DNA of 64,000 nt from Fasciola hepatica. Lineage: Eukaryota > Platyhelminthes > Trematoda > Plagiorchiida > Fasciolidae. The stretch spans positions 1,936,501 through 2,000,500 of the forward strand of contig CANUEZ040000164.1 in assembly GCA_948099385.1 (NCBI GenBank), written 5' to 3'. Position 1 is the stretch's first letter, and each line of letters begins with the position of its first letter. The position numbers and the translations under genes are program-made. Shown here one piece after another: positions 45,500 to 57,700 of this stretch. Under the pieces are notes generated by a model that was not told where the DNA came from, searched no databases, and was given only the letters and a program-made list of their open reading frames with translations.

Positions 45500-46260
45500 G
45501 GAAGTCATTCAAGGGGGGAAGCGATGGAGTACCCCCTTCGAACCGTATCACAAAACTTGTCTTCTTCTACGAAATCGGCTGTAAGCCGTCAGAATGGGAA
45601 CCGGGAATATGCAGGCGAGTTGCGTTGTTGACATTTGTGTGGGTGCTTGGGGGGGACTTGTCGAATGACGCTGAAAAGGCAAAAGTCCCATGGCTGATGA
45701 CCCAAGACGACCTGTTTAATAAAGTTTTGACAACAAAATTGGCTTCTTCTTTAAGCTCTACGGTTGGCGTACTCGGCCAGAAGTGTGATTTGGATACTGC
45801 TGTGTCTAATGCTTCTTTCGCTTTGCGTCAACGGATACTGGGGGATCGCATCAGCATCTGACGCCGTACCGATTATCCCGGGGAAGCCCACGGAAGAAAC
45901 TTCCAGCTAAAATCTCCGGGGAAATTGGTACTGCCACAAGCCTCACTAACTTCCCTGAGAAGTCCAAACACAAGAGGCATACAGTTCTGGTTTCACGGAG
46001 CTTTACCTTGCCCCCGGGAATGGCAGACCCGGTGGTTGGAAAACGATTGCTCCAAGCCAAATCAGACCCCCATCGCGGAAACCGTCTTCCGGATGTAAAG
46101 CCCCCGGAACCAAACGAGGCTGAGGCTCAAACCCGCCTGAAACACGACAATTCTCAGCAGCCTGGGGTTTTTACCAGGTCGTTCGTCACCAATAGGGAAA
46201 ATATGGCGGACGTAATCCCAGTGAATCCGGATTCCGATTAGGCAAGGCCGATGACCGATA
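45500..46260 (+). mobile_element. Possible CR1 ORF1 remnant
   Basis: Short consecutive frames with protein-like composition (ASSLSSTVGVLGQKCDLD, ASFALRQRILGD; later PPEPNEAEAQTRLK). They precede the ORF2 of the CR1 copy at 46950-49970 on the same strand, with repeats in between. Family assignment is inference from position. Confidence 0.35.
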
Positions 46261-46264
46261 CTCC

Positions 46265-46455
46265 GGGTACACGGTAGCAACCGGATCTCGAGAATGGCCC
46301 GAGGAAGGGGTAACAAGCCAAAAGCTCCGACTGTTACCGGAGGACAGCAAAAGTCACTGGGATAGGTGGAGGGCGTTTTGCATTGAAACATTGTCCTTCA
46401 CGTCTACGTAAACGAGCAATATCGGAAACGATACCAGCTAAATCAGCTGAAGGTC
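46265..46455 (+). repeat. 190-bp dispersed repeat, copy 1
   Basis: Same-orientation match to 63120-63310: 'gtagcaaccggatc', 'gNgaatggccc', 'ggtaacaagccaaaagctc', 'gttacc', 'aggtctacgtaaNNgagcaa' (as cgtctacgtaaacgagcaa) and 'ccagctNaatcagctgaagg'. Unknown family. Confidence 0.75.
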
Positions 46456-46464
46456 CGACCCTCC

Positions 46465-46560
46465 CTAATAGGTTTTGAGTTCTAGAAGTCTTGAAGTAGT
46501 TCGCGGGAGCAAGGCCTGAGCCCAAATAATCCCGAATCTAGCGTCAGTTTTCCTTCCGTT
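46465..46560 (-). repeat. Short CR1-type 3' end
   Basis: Minus strand ends '...GAACTACTTCAAGACTTCTAG', the same terminus as at 37120 and 50625. Only about 100 bp of 3' UTR remain. Confidence 0.6.
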
Positions 46561-46949
46561 GGTGTACAGAACTGAAAGAACCTGGACAACATGGGGTGGC
46601 AAACAAGCGAAAGAATTAGAAGCCATCAATTAGAAAATGGAAAAATGAGAATGAATGCACACTTATCCGTAGCTGATGTACAAGTCCATGTAAATAAGTC
46701 AGTTTTGTCTTCTCTTATTTACTGGGGGGGATGGAGGGACAAAATGGGGAAAATAGGTGGGGACACAAAAGCTCAAAAAGAAAAATGGGAAGTATTGTGG
46801 TTTTTTTTCATTTATTTATTGTTGAATCATTACTTAATTTGGCTAGCTTATTTGGTTACTATTTTTAAAAACTTTATTTATATATATATTTATTTATTTA
46901 ATTAATTTCCTTGATCTTTTCCGGGACTGGTAGAAAAGAAATAAGAGAA

Positions 46950-49900
46950 AAATACAACCCGAAAGTATGACTGAATAAGATCCCGGAGCTTCGGCAGCTT
47001 GCTGTGGATAAGGAGCCTCAGATCACAGCCCTCACAGAAACCTGGCCCACCCCTGATATACTTGATGCTGAAATATCCATTCCGGAGTAGTTTACAGTAA
47101 GGCAGGACCCCAGCACAGGTCTTGCAGGCAGGGTTATCATTTACTACGATAATTCTATCCATCCTCCCGCTGTACTGACAACTCCTACCTTTTCACGTGC
47201 CGACTGCTTGTGGACTATGTCTACTTTCTCTAGGGCAGACACCCTATTGCTTGGTGTAGTCTATCGTCCTCTCGCATGCAATTCAACCAATAGCCTAGAT
47301 ATCGTAGACTTATCAGGCTCCCTGAAAAGCTACACAGACTTCGCCTATCTGTAAGTTAGTAGTGACATCATCTTACCCAGTTTCGACTCGCAAGGAGCTG
47401 ATGCCTCTGATGTCACCTTTGGTAAACCCCGCCTGGATCTCGTACTCAAGAATTCATGGGTGCAGAACGTAAGAAATCTGGCCAGATATCACACAGGACG
47501 TGCCCCGTCCCTACTAGACCTGGTCATTACTAATGAATGGTTCCAAATAGATGTGGTGCACTACTTGCCGCCCCTCGGCAAAAGTGATCATATTCTCTTT
47601 GGGTTCGGTTATGCTGTGAAATGGCTTCCTCTTCCCTCAGAAATCAAAATCTTCAGATCCTTCAAAAGGACCGATTTGGACCAAGTCTGTGCATTTATTC
47701 GCCCCTAGCCAAATTTAACTGACCCAGGTCACTCTGCTAATGTAGTGGCAGAGAATCTTAGAGAGTTATTCTCTTTAGCTGACAGGCTATTTGTCTCCGG
47801 ATTTCGTCCTCCGCAGACCGGTAGGCGACCCCTCCCTCGCCCATTAGGCGCATTCTAGACGAGCGCGCACACCTCTCTGCTAGATATAAGGCCACAGGCC
47901 TTGCCCGTGATGCAGAAGATTTCAGAATCACACGGAACATAGGCAAAGACAAGATTAGGTCCTATCAGAATGCAGTCCAACCATCAGTACTTGATCGAGC
48001 ACGGACCAATGAGGCGTTTTTCTTTCAGTACATGCGCCGTCTAAGGGGCACAGCTCCGACGCCACTATCTCTCAAAGATAGTGCCGGATCTCCAATCACT
48101 TCCCCTAGCCAAGTAGCCGAGACATTTAGCTCCTACTTCCGTACAATTTTTAGCTCCTTTCCCATATCATCCCACCCTACCATGCACCCGTTATCTCTGG
48201 CCACTACCCTTAACTGCATCACTATTCCCATTGGTGCTGTCGCGTAAGGTTTTCGAAGGCTCAACCAGTATTGCTCCACGGGTCCTGACCTAATCCACCC
48301 CGTATTCTCAAGGAAACTGCGGACTCATTAGCTGCTCCTTATGCATCGCCTTTTCAGCGATGTGTTGACGATGAAGTTTTCCCCAGTAGCTGGAAAAAAG
48401 CTGTTATCGCACCCATCTATGAGAAGGGTAGAAGACATCTTGCTTCTAGTTACAGACCCATAAGCCTCACTAGCATCATCAGCAACACTTTTGAGGGAAT
48501 TCTTAAGAGTGAAGTTCTTTCCCATCTTCATAGAAATAAGATCCTCTCCCCGTCCCAACATGGGTTTCTTCCTGGCAGATCATGCATCACCAATATGCTT
48601 ACTGTCATGGATAGTCTAACGAAAGCCTATGATGATGGCCAGCTATCACACGCCGTATTCATCGATTTTGCTAAGGCCTTGAATAAGGTCTCTCATGCTC
48701 CTTTTCTTTATAAGCTGCAGACATACGGGATCGCAGGCTCCATGTTGGCCATCCTACGCAGCTTCCTTACCGACCGCACCTTTGTGGTTAGAGTCGGGAA
48801 CGTTTTGTCTCAACCCTCCCCAATAACAACAGGGGTCCCCCAAGGGTCGGTCTTAGGTCCTCTTCTTTTCTTGATCTATATAAACGACCTTCCGACAGCC
48901 CTTCCTGCGAACATTGCCATGTACGCAGACGATGTAACCCTATGGAGTTCATGCATTGAAGAGCTGCAAATTGCAGTTTATGAAACGAAACGCTGGTCCG
49001 AGGATTGGAACCTCCCAGTTAATGATGACAGATGCGTGAGTCTGTATTTCGGCAGAGTCACTGGTCACACGTTTTCCATTAACGGAGCAACCACACTGCC
49101 AAGGGTTGACCGACACAAGGTGCTCGGTTTCTGGTTGAATTGTAACTTATCCTTCTCTCATCATCACCAACTTGCGGGCAAGTCTGCTTTTCGAGTCCTA
49201 AATGTGATTCGAAGGTCCTTCCCACGCATCTCTGAGGATGATTTCCCCATAATTTTCGGCACGCATATCCGACCTCTTCTGGAGTACGGTAGTCAGATAT
49301 TGCACTCTGGTCTTGTCCGAGGCCGTGAGATCCTAGAAATAGTTCAGAGGGCCTTCACCAAACAGTATGGGGTCTGTCCCATCTGCTTTATCCTGTCCAC
49401 CTTTCAGTCCTCGATCACTATGCCCTTGATTTAATACGCGTAAGAGGTGACCTGTTTTTGATTTTTCACCCTTTTGAATCAGGTCAAAGCGAGTGGCTCT
49501 TCCCCGTCCGCCCGGACTCTTATCTCTGTGGTCACAGCAGAAAGGTTTTTGAACCGAGACCACGCACTTCATTAGGGATTAACGCTTTTAGCTATAGGCT
49601 TACTACTTCGTGGAACGCACCTCCGGAAGATATTGTTCTCTCGCAGAACGAAACTGTCTTCAAGAAAAAGTCAGACCTCTACCTGGGTTACTCCTAACAA
49701 TTTCCTGTGAAAAAGCGAAACAGATGTCTTTTATTGCATATACATTCATGAATGTCGCACCCCCACTCTGCCCAAGGCACTGTCCACAGTGAGACACTGC
49801 ATGATGTTATGTGTATTTCGTTTTTACTGCTGCCCCTGCCCCGCCCTCTGCTTCTTTTACTCCCGTTCCAGCTCGGTGAATTCAACAGAAGATAAAATAT

Positions 49901-49970
49901 TTCCTCGGGAGCCGGGATAATTGGACTCAAAGCCTCGAACCCGTGTAGTACTTCAAGACCTCAAGGAGGG
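46950..49970 (+). mobile_element. CR1 LINE, nearly full ORF2 with 3' end, degenerate
   Basis: Endonuclease: IPELRQLAVDKEPQITALTE (about 46980), LLGVVYRPL, SLLDLVITNEW and LGKSDHILFGF (47500-47610). RT: SSYRPISLTS, HGFLPGRSCITNMLTVMDSL, VFIDFAKALNKVSH (usual FDKV is LNKV), VPQGSVLGPLLFLIYINDLP and MYADDVTLW (about 48920-48945), in an open frame 48595-49434. The C-terminus resumes in another frame at 49458-49697. The 3' UTR matches 37105-37395 and ends GTACTTCAAGACCTCAAG at 49968. Few frameshifts, so moderately young. Confidence 0.92.
48595..49434 (+). pseudogene. CR1 reverse transcriptase, open 279 codons, frameshifted at both ends
   Basis: Contains RT motifs A to E of the copy above: the conserved Asp of FIDFAKAL, QGSVLGPLLF and YADDV are intact. 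After YGSQILHSGLVRGREIL the frame is lost near 49365, while the expected continuation (DLFLIFHPFESGQSEW-like) appears in another frame from 49458. The upstream endonuclease is also in other frames. Confidence 0.85.
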
Positions 49971-50039
49971 TAGTTTGGTCTGGGAGTAGGCCACGACCTA
50001 ACCCCAGGTGCCGATCTGAAAGAACCTTAAACTTTGCCT

Positions 50040-51175
50040 TGAGTGATGCCTAAATTATCTATTGTGGAGGATTATTCCAAAAAGATATAATCCTGCAGAT
50101 GAAGAAATTTTGGCGAACAAGTGTGCGGGGGCTGGGCTTAAACCGCTTCTAACTATGCCCACAAAGAGTTCCTAGGCTTGGATGTGTAGAAAATTGATCC
50201 ACTAAATGGGCAGGGAGTAAGTTGTACACAAAAGAAAGATCTCTTCGTTTACGTCTTACGTCTGAAGGATAGAGATTCGGTTAAGTCAGATCAGCTGGGT
50301 AGGAGGTGTTGCAAGCTATGCGTCATCGTCGTCGCCGTTCTCTGGACTCGTTCAAGCGGGTCTAGATCCTTGATAAGACCGGTGTGCACCACTTGGCTGC
50401 CACATTCTAGCACAGGGCGGACGGACTTTCCATGGAGGAAATGAAAGTCTCCTCTCGATATATGAGGGAAAGAACTCTTGATAATATATAGAGAATTCGG
50501 AAACCAAATTTGCTGGCTTTTTCGTTGGTGAGAAAAAAGATCTTTGCAAAGCCGAAATCCTAGTTACTTGTGCTGATCTACATATCGGATTTGAGCACTA
50601 CTGTTTATCCAGAAGGGACGTCTTGAAGTCTTGAAGTAGTACACGGGTACGAGGCCCAAGCTGGAATGGTCCCGGATCCTTTGACTATCTAGTTACCTGA
50701 ATGTCACCGGAGAGCTGAAAGATAGTTCAACCGATAAAGGCAAAAGGGGGAAAAAGTAAGGGTTCCAAACACAAATATTGACAACGTCTTGCATCTGGTA
50801 TTGTCGGTGAGCTGGAAGATAGACCAGTAGACAACGCGAAAGGGTTCATAATGCTGCCCTTGACTGCATTTTGCTTCCTGTATTGCCTGTGAGCTGGGAG
50901 ATAGTTCACTGGACGGTCGAAGAGGGCATTCCGTTTAGCTTGAGTAGAACAAAAGATTGTGACATGGGAAGCCCATCGGACCTAAAACGGTGACGCTTTC
51001 GGACAGCTCCCCGCTTGCGTCCTTTATTGGGACTTCTGCCGAAAGCCACTGAGACACACTCGTCGTCATCGGTTGGAAGGCCTTGCTTAGCAGACCATTG
51101 TTTTACTGCTACCATAGCCGCTTTGATCAGATTCCTAACTTGTCACGTCATTTGCATACGGTAGCCTCCAATCAG
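50040..51175 (-). mobile_element. CR1 LINE relic interrupted by a repeat
   Basis: Minus strand. RT piece 51175-50940 (AAMVAVKQWSAKQGLPTDDD, ECVSVAFGR). Then the 50905-50615 repeat. RT C-terminus follows at about 50420-50040: VRPVLECGSQVVHTGLIKDL, DPLERVQRTAT, in broken frames. Another subfamily than the 46950 copy. Confidence 0.75.
50615..50905 (-). repeat. Dispersed repeat with CR1-type 3' terminus, second copy
   Basis: Counterpart of 38040-38312 (+): PAHRQYRKQNAV/PAHRQSKTQNAI-type read-through and the end ACTACTTCAAGACTTCAAGAC at 50640-50620. It lies inside the CR1 relic, so it inserted later. Confidence 0.7.
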
Positions 51176-51179
51176 TCCA

Positions 51180-51829
51180 AGAGAAAAATTTGAGCAACCG
51201 CCGTTTCTAAGGCGGTTACTGTGTTCGCCGTAGGCGGCTGATTTGAATAGTCAATCCAATGATATGAAACTAAACCGCGTGGTGTGTTTTGGTTATGAAA
51301 GTTAGGTTTTAGTTGATAAGTAAATGCTTTTACTCTCATCGTTCTGTTCTTTGGTGCTACTGAAGTAAGGTTGACAAATTCTAATATTGCTTCGGCTCGT
51401 AATTTAAGAAACTGGAGAAGTTATCTACAGAGTGGTGTTATCGTTCATTGAAAAAGGAAATACTTGATAGATTATTTTTACTTTGGTTCTCTGGTAATAG
51501 GTGACCAATATCTAACGCACTGAAAAGCCCTGAAACCCCAAGTTATAGACAGATCTAATTTATGCCTCTGGAATAAGTAAAATATTCTACTCATTGTAAA
51601 GATATTCATTGAGAAAAATCCATAGCATGCCAATAACTCCAACTTCGCTCAGTCGCCTAAAATATCGGTAAAGTATTCGCGATCTCTTCGGCCTCAACCA
51701 CTAAATTACCGCCATATGAGTCTCATCAATTATTTGCGCACATAAGATGAGGCTGATGTGCCAATTTTTACTACGCTTGTAGAAAAACAAGGAAAGGAAC
51801 GGCAATCAGTATTGCGCGGCCCCGAAAGG
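51180..51829. other. No recognised feature
   Basis: A/T-rich stretch with no supported gene or repeat. Confidence 0.5.
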
Positions 51830-52090
51830 GGCCTTAGGGTTCTTTCACGTGTTCCGGCCGTGAAATGAACACGACCGTTGTGCTTGTTGTGAAAAGCTGC
51901 GCACCGGAAACGTATCCCTCGTCCACAAGTTGCACACTGGACTTAATAAACATTCTTGTCGTAGACCATCGACGACTTCTTCTCCGTGTAAGCCATCCCC
52001 GACCGTCCAGTGTACTAAACAGCACGCGGCAACGGACTGACGGAACAGCGGCTCACAAACGTTTATGTATGACCGATGGGCCAATCAAAA
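51830..52090 (-). mobile_element. Possible LINE RT scrap
   Basis: Minus frame has CCLVHWTVGDGLHGEEVVDG and LRQECLLSPVCNL, reminiscent of the RT block 'G(V/L)RQGC(L/P)LSPFLF'. G/C-rich compared with neighbours. The match is short, so alternatives remain open. Confidence 0.35.
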
Positions 52091-52338
52091 CTCACCAAAA
52101 CAAATTAATTAGCAGCATCAAACAAAAACAGAAGAAAGAAGCAAAACCGGTCACCATTTTACGATGAAAGAGAGTTATCAGTTCCTACAGGAAAGGGCAT
52201 TATGCAGTGACATTCATCATTTCCCCATTCATGTCACAACAGCTGAGTGATGCTTTATACCAGCACCTCTCGAGTGATTGGACGGCACCATCTGCATACG
52301 CTGCTTTGTTGACGAAGACGACATCGGGTCAGTCATTG

Positions 52339-52340
<2 letters not shown>

Positions 52341-52385
<45 letters not shown>
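52341..52385. repeat. (AAT)15 microsatellite
   Basis: 45 nt of perfect AAT trinucleotide repeat, followed by gg. Confidence 0.98.
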
Positions 52386-52386
<1 letters not shown>

Positions 52387-52599
52387 GTACATTTCTGGAC
52401 CGTGGCCTAGAGGCTCGCGTGTAAGCATGATCAGAGTTTACAATATCACTGAATAAGATAGAAAATTCATAAATTTCAAAAAGGGATTCGCTTATCACAG
52501 GACCAATGGACCAAGACTGAGGAGAGTTTAAATGAAGCAAAGCGACAAGAGAATACACGGCGAGTACGAATTAATTTCGAGTCAACTGCGGCAACAGTA

Positions 52600-53560
52600 G
52601 TGAATCAGCCGGACGAAGGAATGTTCGAACGGACATTGGCCTAGGACGCAGGAAATGCAATATCCACAAGAATGATGCGAGAAAGCGAACGGTAAAGCGT
52701 ACTCACGTTCACTTGAGAAGGTAATTGGTGTTGAGGCAAAGGAGGTAGGGAAAAATTTCGTGAAGGTTTGCAGAGGAGTATTAATTTTCATAGATTTTCG
52801 GATATGAAAAGGAATCGTACTCCCCGAAGAGATGAGACAATTTCCACGAGAAGTAGTGTGTGCCATCTGGTGTCAGCAGTTCGCCGCTGGTGGAAGATGG
52901 ATGAAGTTCCAGGAGGGAATAATCAGCAATCGGAATGCCGTGTCCACGAGGAACAAAATAAGGCAAGACAAGGGTGAAAACCCTTGCAGTAGACCACGCT
53001 ATGCTGGTAAATTGTGAATACATCATTCTGTTGAGTTTTTTTGGATTTTCTGTGTCCGTGTTGGGCTTTTTGGGCAAGGGGTGGCTGCGGTTTGTGTTCA
53101 CTGTCTCATCATGGGAAGGAGGAGGGCGTCGCCGAATCTGGACCGATCACTATTTAATTAGGAGTCCTCGCACGGTGGCTTCGACATCGGAAGGGTCTTG
53201 TAGTGAGAATTTCTCAGCAAGCCTCAGAGTGGCATATGCAATACCAGGATTTATTGTGGGTGAAACCCGGTGGCTAGATCCTATTCGCGATAGCCGGCCT
53301 TCGGTGCGGTTGTAGAAGGGCAGAGAAAAAGGTAAGCTGTCTGCGCAATATATTACGGCCAGGCAACGTAATGACCGGGTGGTTTTGAAATTGAAAAAGG
53401 GAGGATCGCAGTCTGGGAGACGTTTCAGCTGTGGGTTGGCTCCAGCAAAATAACAGATAAGAGTACGGAGGTTAGAAATAAGGCACAAAGACCTTAGTGA
53501 AATGAGGAGTCGTTGGTATTGTGATTCGGAGTTCGTGAGGGCTAACTGCTCTTGCACTGC
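52600..53560 (-). mobile_element. CR1-like LINE 5' part (ORF1 end and endonuclease start)
   Basis: Minus open frame 53557-53150 (135 codons; QRLLISLRSLCLISNLRTL, PFYNRTEGRLSRIGSS) is gag-like in composition and may be ORF1. The frame 53101-52781 has WSTARVFTLVLPYF, HGIPIAD, LLELHPSSTSGELLTPDG, the worn start of a CR1 endonuclease ('GIPIAGISETWL...'). The rest of ORF2 is missing here. ORF1 assignment is inference. Confidence 0.5.
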
Positions 53561-53667
53561 TAGGCAAAGTTAGTGGTTACCACTTCGGCCGTTCACCGGG
53601 GAGTCTTATCTTTCGGGGTTATTAACGCCGTGGAGGTGCATTTCGACTATGGGGTCATAGGGCTACG

Positions 53668-53850
53668 TGAGGAAGCAGCTGATCTACACGAAGAAGCTGA
53701 ACGGCAAGCTCGGATAGTGTGTCTAGGGGATGTGTGACAAATACCACGGTTGTGTTTTACAGTCACAAGGAAGCAGCTGGGACACACTAAGGACCCAAAC
53801 GGCAAGTTTATATGATAGATCCAGAGGATATATAACAAATCTTATTGTGG
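53668..53850. repeat. Diverged tandem duplication, period about 102 bp
   Basis: Two units starting near 53669 and 53771 share 'ggaagcagctg', 'cNcaNNaagNNNNaaacggcaag', 'gataNNtNNagNggatNt' and 'gacaaatNNNattgtg' in the same order. Confidence 0.7.
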
Positions 53851-54779
53851 GGTATCTACAGGTCAAGTGCTGCAGGTTGCTGATAGGTTCGGCTGTAAAC
53901 TGGAGAGTGGGCTGGATTCTAGGACAAGAGGAACGCCGCCTTCTTACGAAAAGGAGGAAAACTAGATAGGCGGGAGAAAAACACGGGGAGCTTTTCTCCA
54001 CGTTCATGCATGTACGTTTATATACACATTAATATCTACATGCATATAATTGGCGCTTTGATGAGACGTGTTTGTCGTCTGATGTATCGACCGGTTGTCC
54101 GTCTGTAGCTGACGACAACAAACATGCCAGGCGTGCACGCGAGGGTACGAGGTGGTTGAAAATTAGAGCGGGAGGAGGAGAAGCGTATGTGGAGAGACCA
54201 GTTCGCTTTCACCCCAGTCAGTCTCGTGCGTAGGAATCAAAGGCATGCCAAGCGGACAAGAGCTGTGTGGGGTTTTCCTCTTCGCGGGGTCAGATCTGAG
54301 CTGATGGGAGATACCCATGATTTGAGGTTTCCCGTTTCCCTCACAGCTAGATATTAATGGTATTTATAGATCAAATCGGTCCAACTAGGTCTTTTTTGTT
54401 CTCCACTTTTTCTTTTCAGCTTTTTTCTCTAACAGGCGGGTGGTTGAGCCCATGTAGGAACTTTCCATAGCCCCTGTGCCAGACCGTAGTTTTCTACGTA
54501 TATATCATTTTTTTGCAACTGGTGGGGGCGGTCTGTTTTCCCTAAGTGTGGACGCAGCTATGGTTAAGGAACCGTTGGCATCAGGGTTTTGTTTGCTTGG
54601 GCAGAGAAAACACAGTGGGGTTAATCAAACACACGGAGTACGACAGCCAGCGTTGTAATGCACGTGCCTGCATATATGTGTCAGTCTTGTACAGCGCCAG
54701 ACCTTGCCTAAAACCACCAGAGGCCGTTCTGGTGTGGTTGATTTAGGCTGTGCCGGTAGATGTTATTGCACATGCGGGG
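53851..54779. other. No recognised feature
   Basis: Short frames only. Probably worn LINE DNA between two CR1 pieces. Confidence 0.4.
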
Positions 54780-57700
54780 AGGGGATAGCAGTCTAAGTTA
54801 GGGAATGGATTTAGAAATCTCGGCGACGCAGACTGGCATTCATGTCAAGAAATATAAAAGGAGGAAACTGAGGACCAAAGGTAGCCTCTGGAAGGTGGAC
54901 GTATGGGATGAGAGATTTTTGACCGGGATGATTAAGGAAAGCAAAGTACGGCCGGGCAAGGAAGCGGAAGGGAACGGAAGCCAGAATAAATAGGAGAAGA
55001 GTCGAGGGATCAAGGAGTGAAGTAGTAGGCGGTGGAACTTAATGTCCCAAGATCCAGCACCACTGAACCATTTGACGATGGAGGAAAACATCAGTGGATA
55101 AAAGCCTTGAGCTAGATAAAAGTTGTTTTATATGGCTACCCTAGCACTATATAGCGAGGGAGACAGTAATTTTCTGGACATAGTCGTGAAGACCGACTAG
55201 TGAATTGGATAAGGCAGGGTCGTACAGGGGTTAGGTGGTAGTAGGTGAACTTGATTGAGTAGCAAGAACCGGAGGGCATCTAAATAGTTATAGTCGTAAA
55301 CGGCCTATCTTATACTACTGCAGTGTGGGTTGTGTGCGGCATGCGTAAAAAGTGATAGCAATTGGTAAGCCTAGCGTCTGTCGTTAGACAGGATATGATA
55401 GGTTTGGGATATGGTGCTATGATCCTAGTAGTGGAAACCGTTTTCAAAGGCCGGCTCTACAGATAGCAGAGAGCGGGAGGGGAGGCGGAGGCTACGGTTC
55501 TAATGTCCGATACCTTCTTCATAGGCCCGATCCTCAGATACGCTAGCCTCAGTCAAAGATAATATAAGTCCAACGGTAAGTTGTGATTTTAGGGCATGGC
55601 TAAACTATGCTATTGACGCACATTTGCGAATAGTCAGGAGTAGCGTTTTCCAAAGCTTTGAGCATTTAATAAGAGAGAAGTTGGATCTTATTGCCAGCCT
55701 AGACTGTGGGATGGTCAGACTGAAGTCTCTGTGGCGCAGAGGGTGAGATAAGGGCGGGGAAAACTGTATAGACCTGGTAGAAGTGAACGCAGAGCGATGA
55801 ATAAGTCCATATAGAAAACATAAGTTAAGCCAAACATGTCCAGGCCATACGGGGTCAAGTTTCAGTAGAGTGCATCGCTGTTTATGGCTCAGTAGGGGAG
55901 AGCATCCTATTAGCTTCTTGGTGAAGGTAAGCTGGACTTTCTCAAGGCGTATCCTATCCGATTTCGACATTCCGGAGAAGATTACACGGCAATATTCCAG
56001 GTGGGGTCTAGCATGGGATTAGTACGTAAGGAGAATACTACGTTTCATTTTAGATGATGTGGGAACTAGGCCTGTTATCTGTCTGCCCCCGGCCCTCTGG
56101 AATGAGACATGTTCCGAGAATCATAGATTTTTCGTGTATCGAAGCCTAAGATCCCTCACCGATGAGCTTGAGGCGATGGGTACTTGATTCAGTGACGGGG
56201 TTCCGGGAGGGACATGAGATCTGTAGGTTGTGTAGCGCTCTTAGATGCCGAGAAGCACATCTGCCATGAAGTGCACCATTGATGAAGTTTCTTAAGATCA
56301 TTATCTATTTCAAACAGAGCTGTGCCCAAATATTGATGGCGGGACTCATAAACGATATTGATGTCGTCAGCAAAGAGGAATGGAGTGCCGTGCTGCACAA
56401 TCGAAAAAATGTCGCCATTATAGAGTAAGAAAAATAGCGGACCAAGTACACTTCCCTGTATAAATCCACTGGTGATAAGCACCGGTTGCGATAGATGGCC
56501 ATTAGCATATACAACCTGGGTTCGGTCCGACAGGTAGGAAGTGGTCCATGATAAAAACGGGTCATGGGTACCGTAGGGCCGGAGTTTTGTTAACAACCGG
56601 GAGTAAGGAACTCGGTCAGATGCCTTGGTCATATCGAGGTAGATGATAATCATAGATTTTCCGTCGTCAGCTGCCGTGGTCAGTAGGTTAAAGAAATCAA
56701 ACTGGCATGTGGTGCAAGAATGTGACTTTAGGAGGCCATGTTGACCGTTGTGAATGAGGTTATGAGAAGTGAGATAATCGGGCATCCACTGTTTGATCAA
56801 ACGCTTCATTATTCTGGCAGTTGAAGGGGCATGGTTAATAGGACGATAATTTGAAGGGTCATGCACTGGACCTTTTTGTGGATAGGAACAATGGTTGAAG
56901 TTTTCCACTGGGATGGAAAAATACCATTTTTAAGGGATAGGTTATGGAGATTCATGAAGATAGCAGCGAAGTCAATTCCATCAAGATGAAAGAGTGCTGG
57001 GGGGATTCCGTCATAGCCAGGGCGGGAGGAGGGCCTAACACGCAGCAGTAGGCGGGCCACGTCGTTCAAACCGAGTTCAATATCAGAGGGAACCTGCTCG
57101 GTGATGAGGGGTACGGGTGGAGGACTTGAAGTGGTGTCAGTAGCCATGGATTCTGAAAGGAAGGTATTGAGCGCCTCGGCGATTTCGGATGCGAATTCAA
57201 CCTGCGTATTGTTTCCCAAAATTATATAGGGTATCCCCGAAGACTCTCTCTGATTTCTGCTCTTTAATCCTCTGGACAATCGGTAAAGTCTGTCGAAGGA
57301 ATTCAAGGCCGAAAACTCCTGCTTTCTCAGCAGTTCATTAGTCCGAAGACTGATGCTTACAGAGAGAGAGAGTGGTGTTGCAATAATATATAGGGAAGCC
57401 TCTGGTTTTATTAAAGATCTGCATTTTTGCATGTTTATTTTGCAACCTTGTTTGGTAAGGGCTGCGGGCTCGAGAGCGGTTGGTCCCAATGGTGGTGATT
57501 TTTGACAAGCAACTATGTAGCTCATAGTAGAGTACGTCACCGGCGAGCTGAGGGTCATGCTGTAGGAATTAGTCATACCAATCGAGGGCTCGAAGCATGG
57601 GCTTGAGGCTTATCCATTTGATCGTGTGTAGGGGATGTTGAGACGAGCTACATATGGGGTCTATGGGTCCGGCTGTGAATTTGCAAGGAACCATTCTATG

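Noticed and set aside
51834..52084. Host exon in the G/C-rich block
   Set aside because: Minus frames overlap with no splice support, and a short RT-like motif makes a LINE scrap more likely.
53150..53557. 135-codon minus frame as a host gene
   Set aside because: No recognised host family. It is followed in the same direction by a worn CR1 endonuclease start, so LINE ORF1 fits better.
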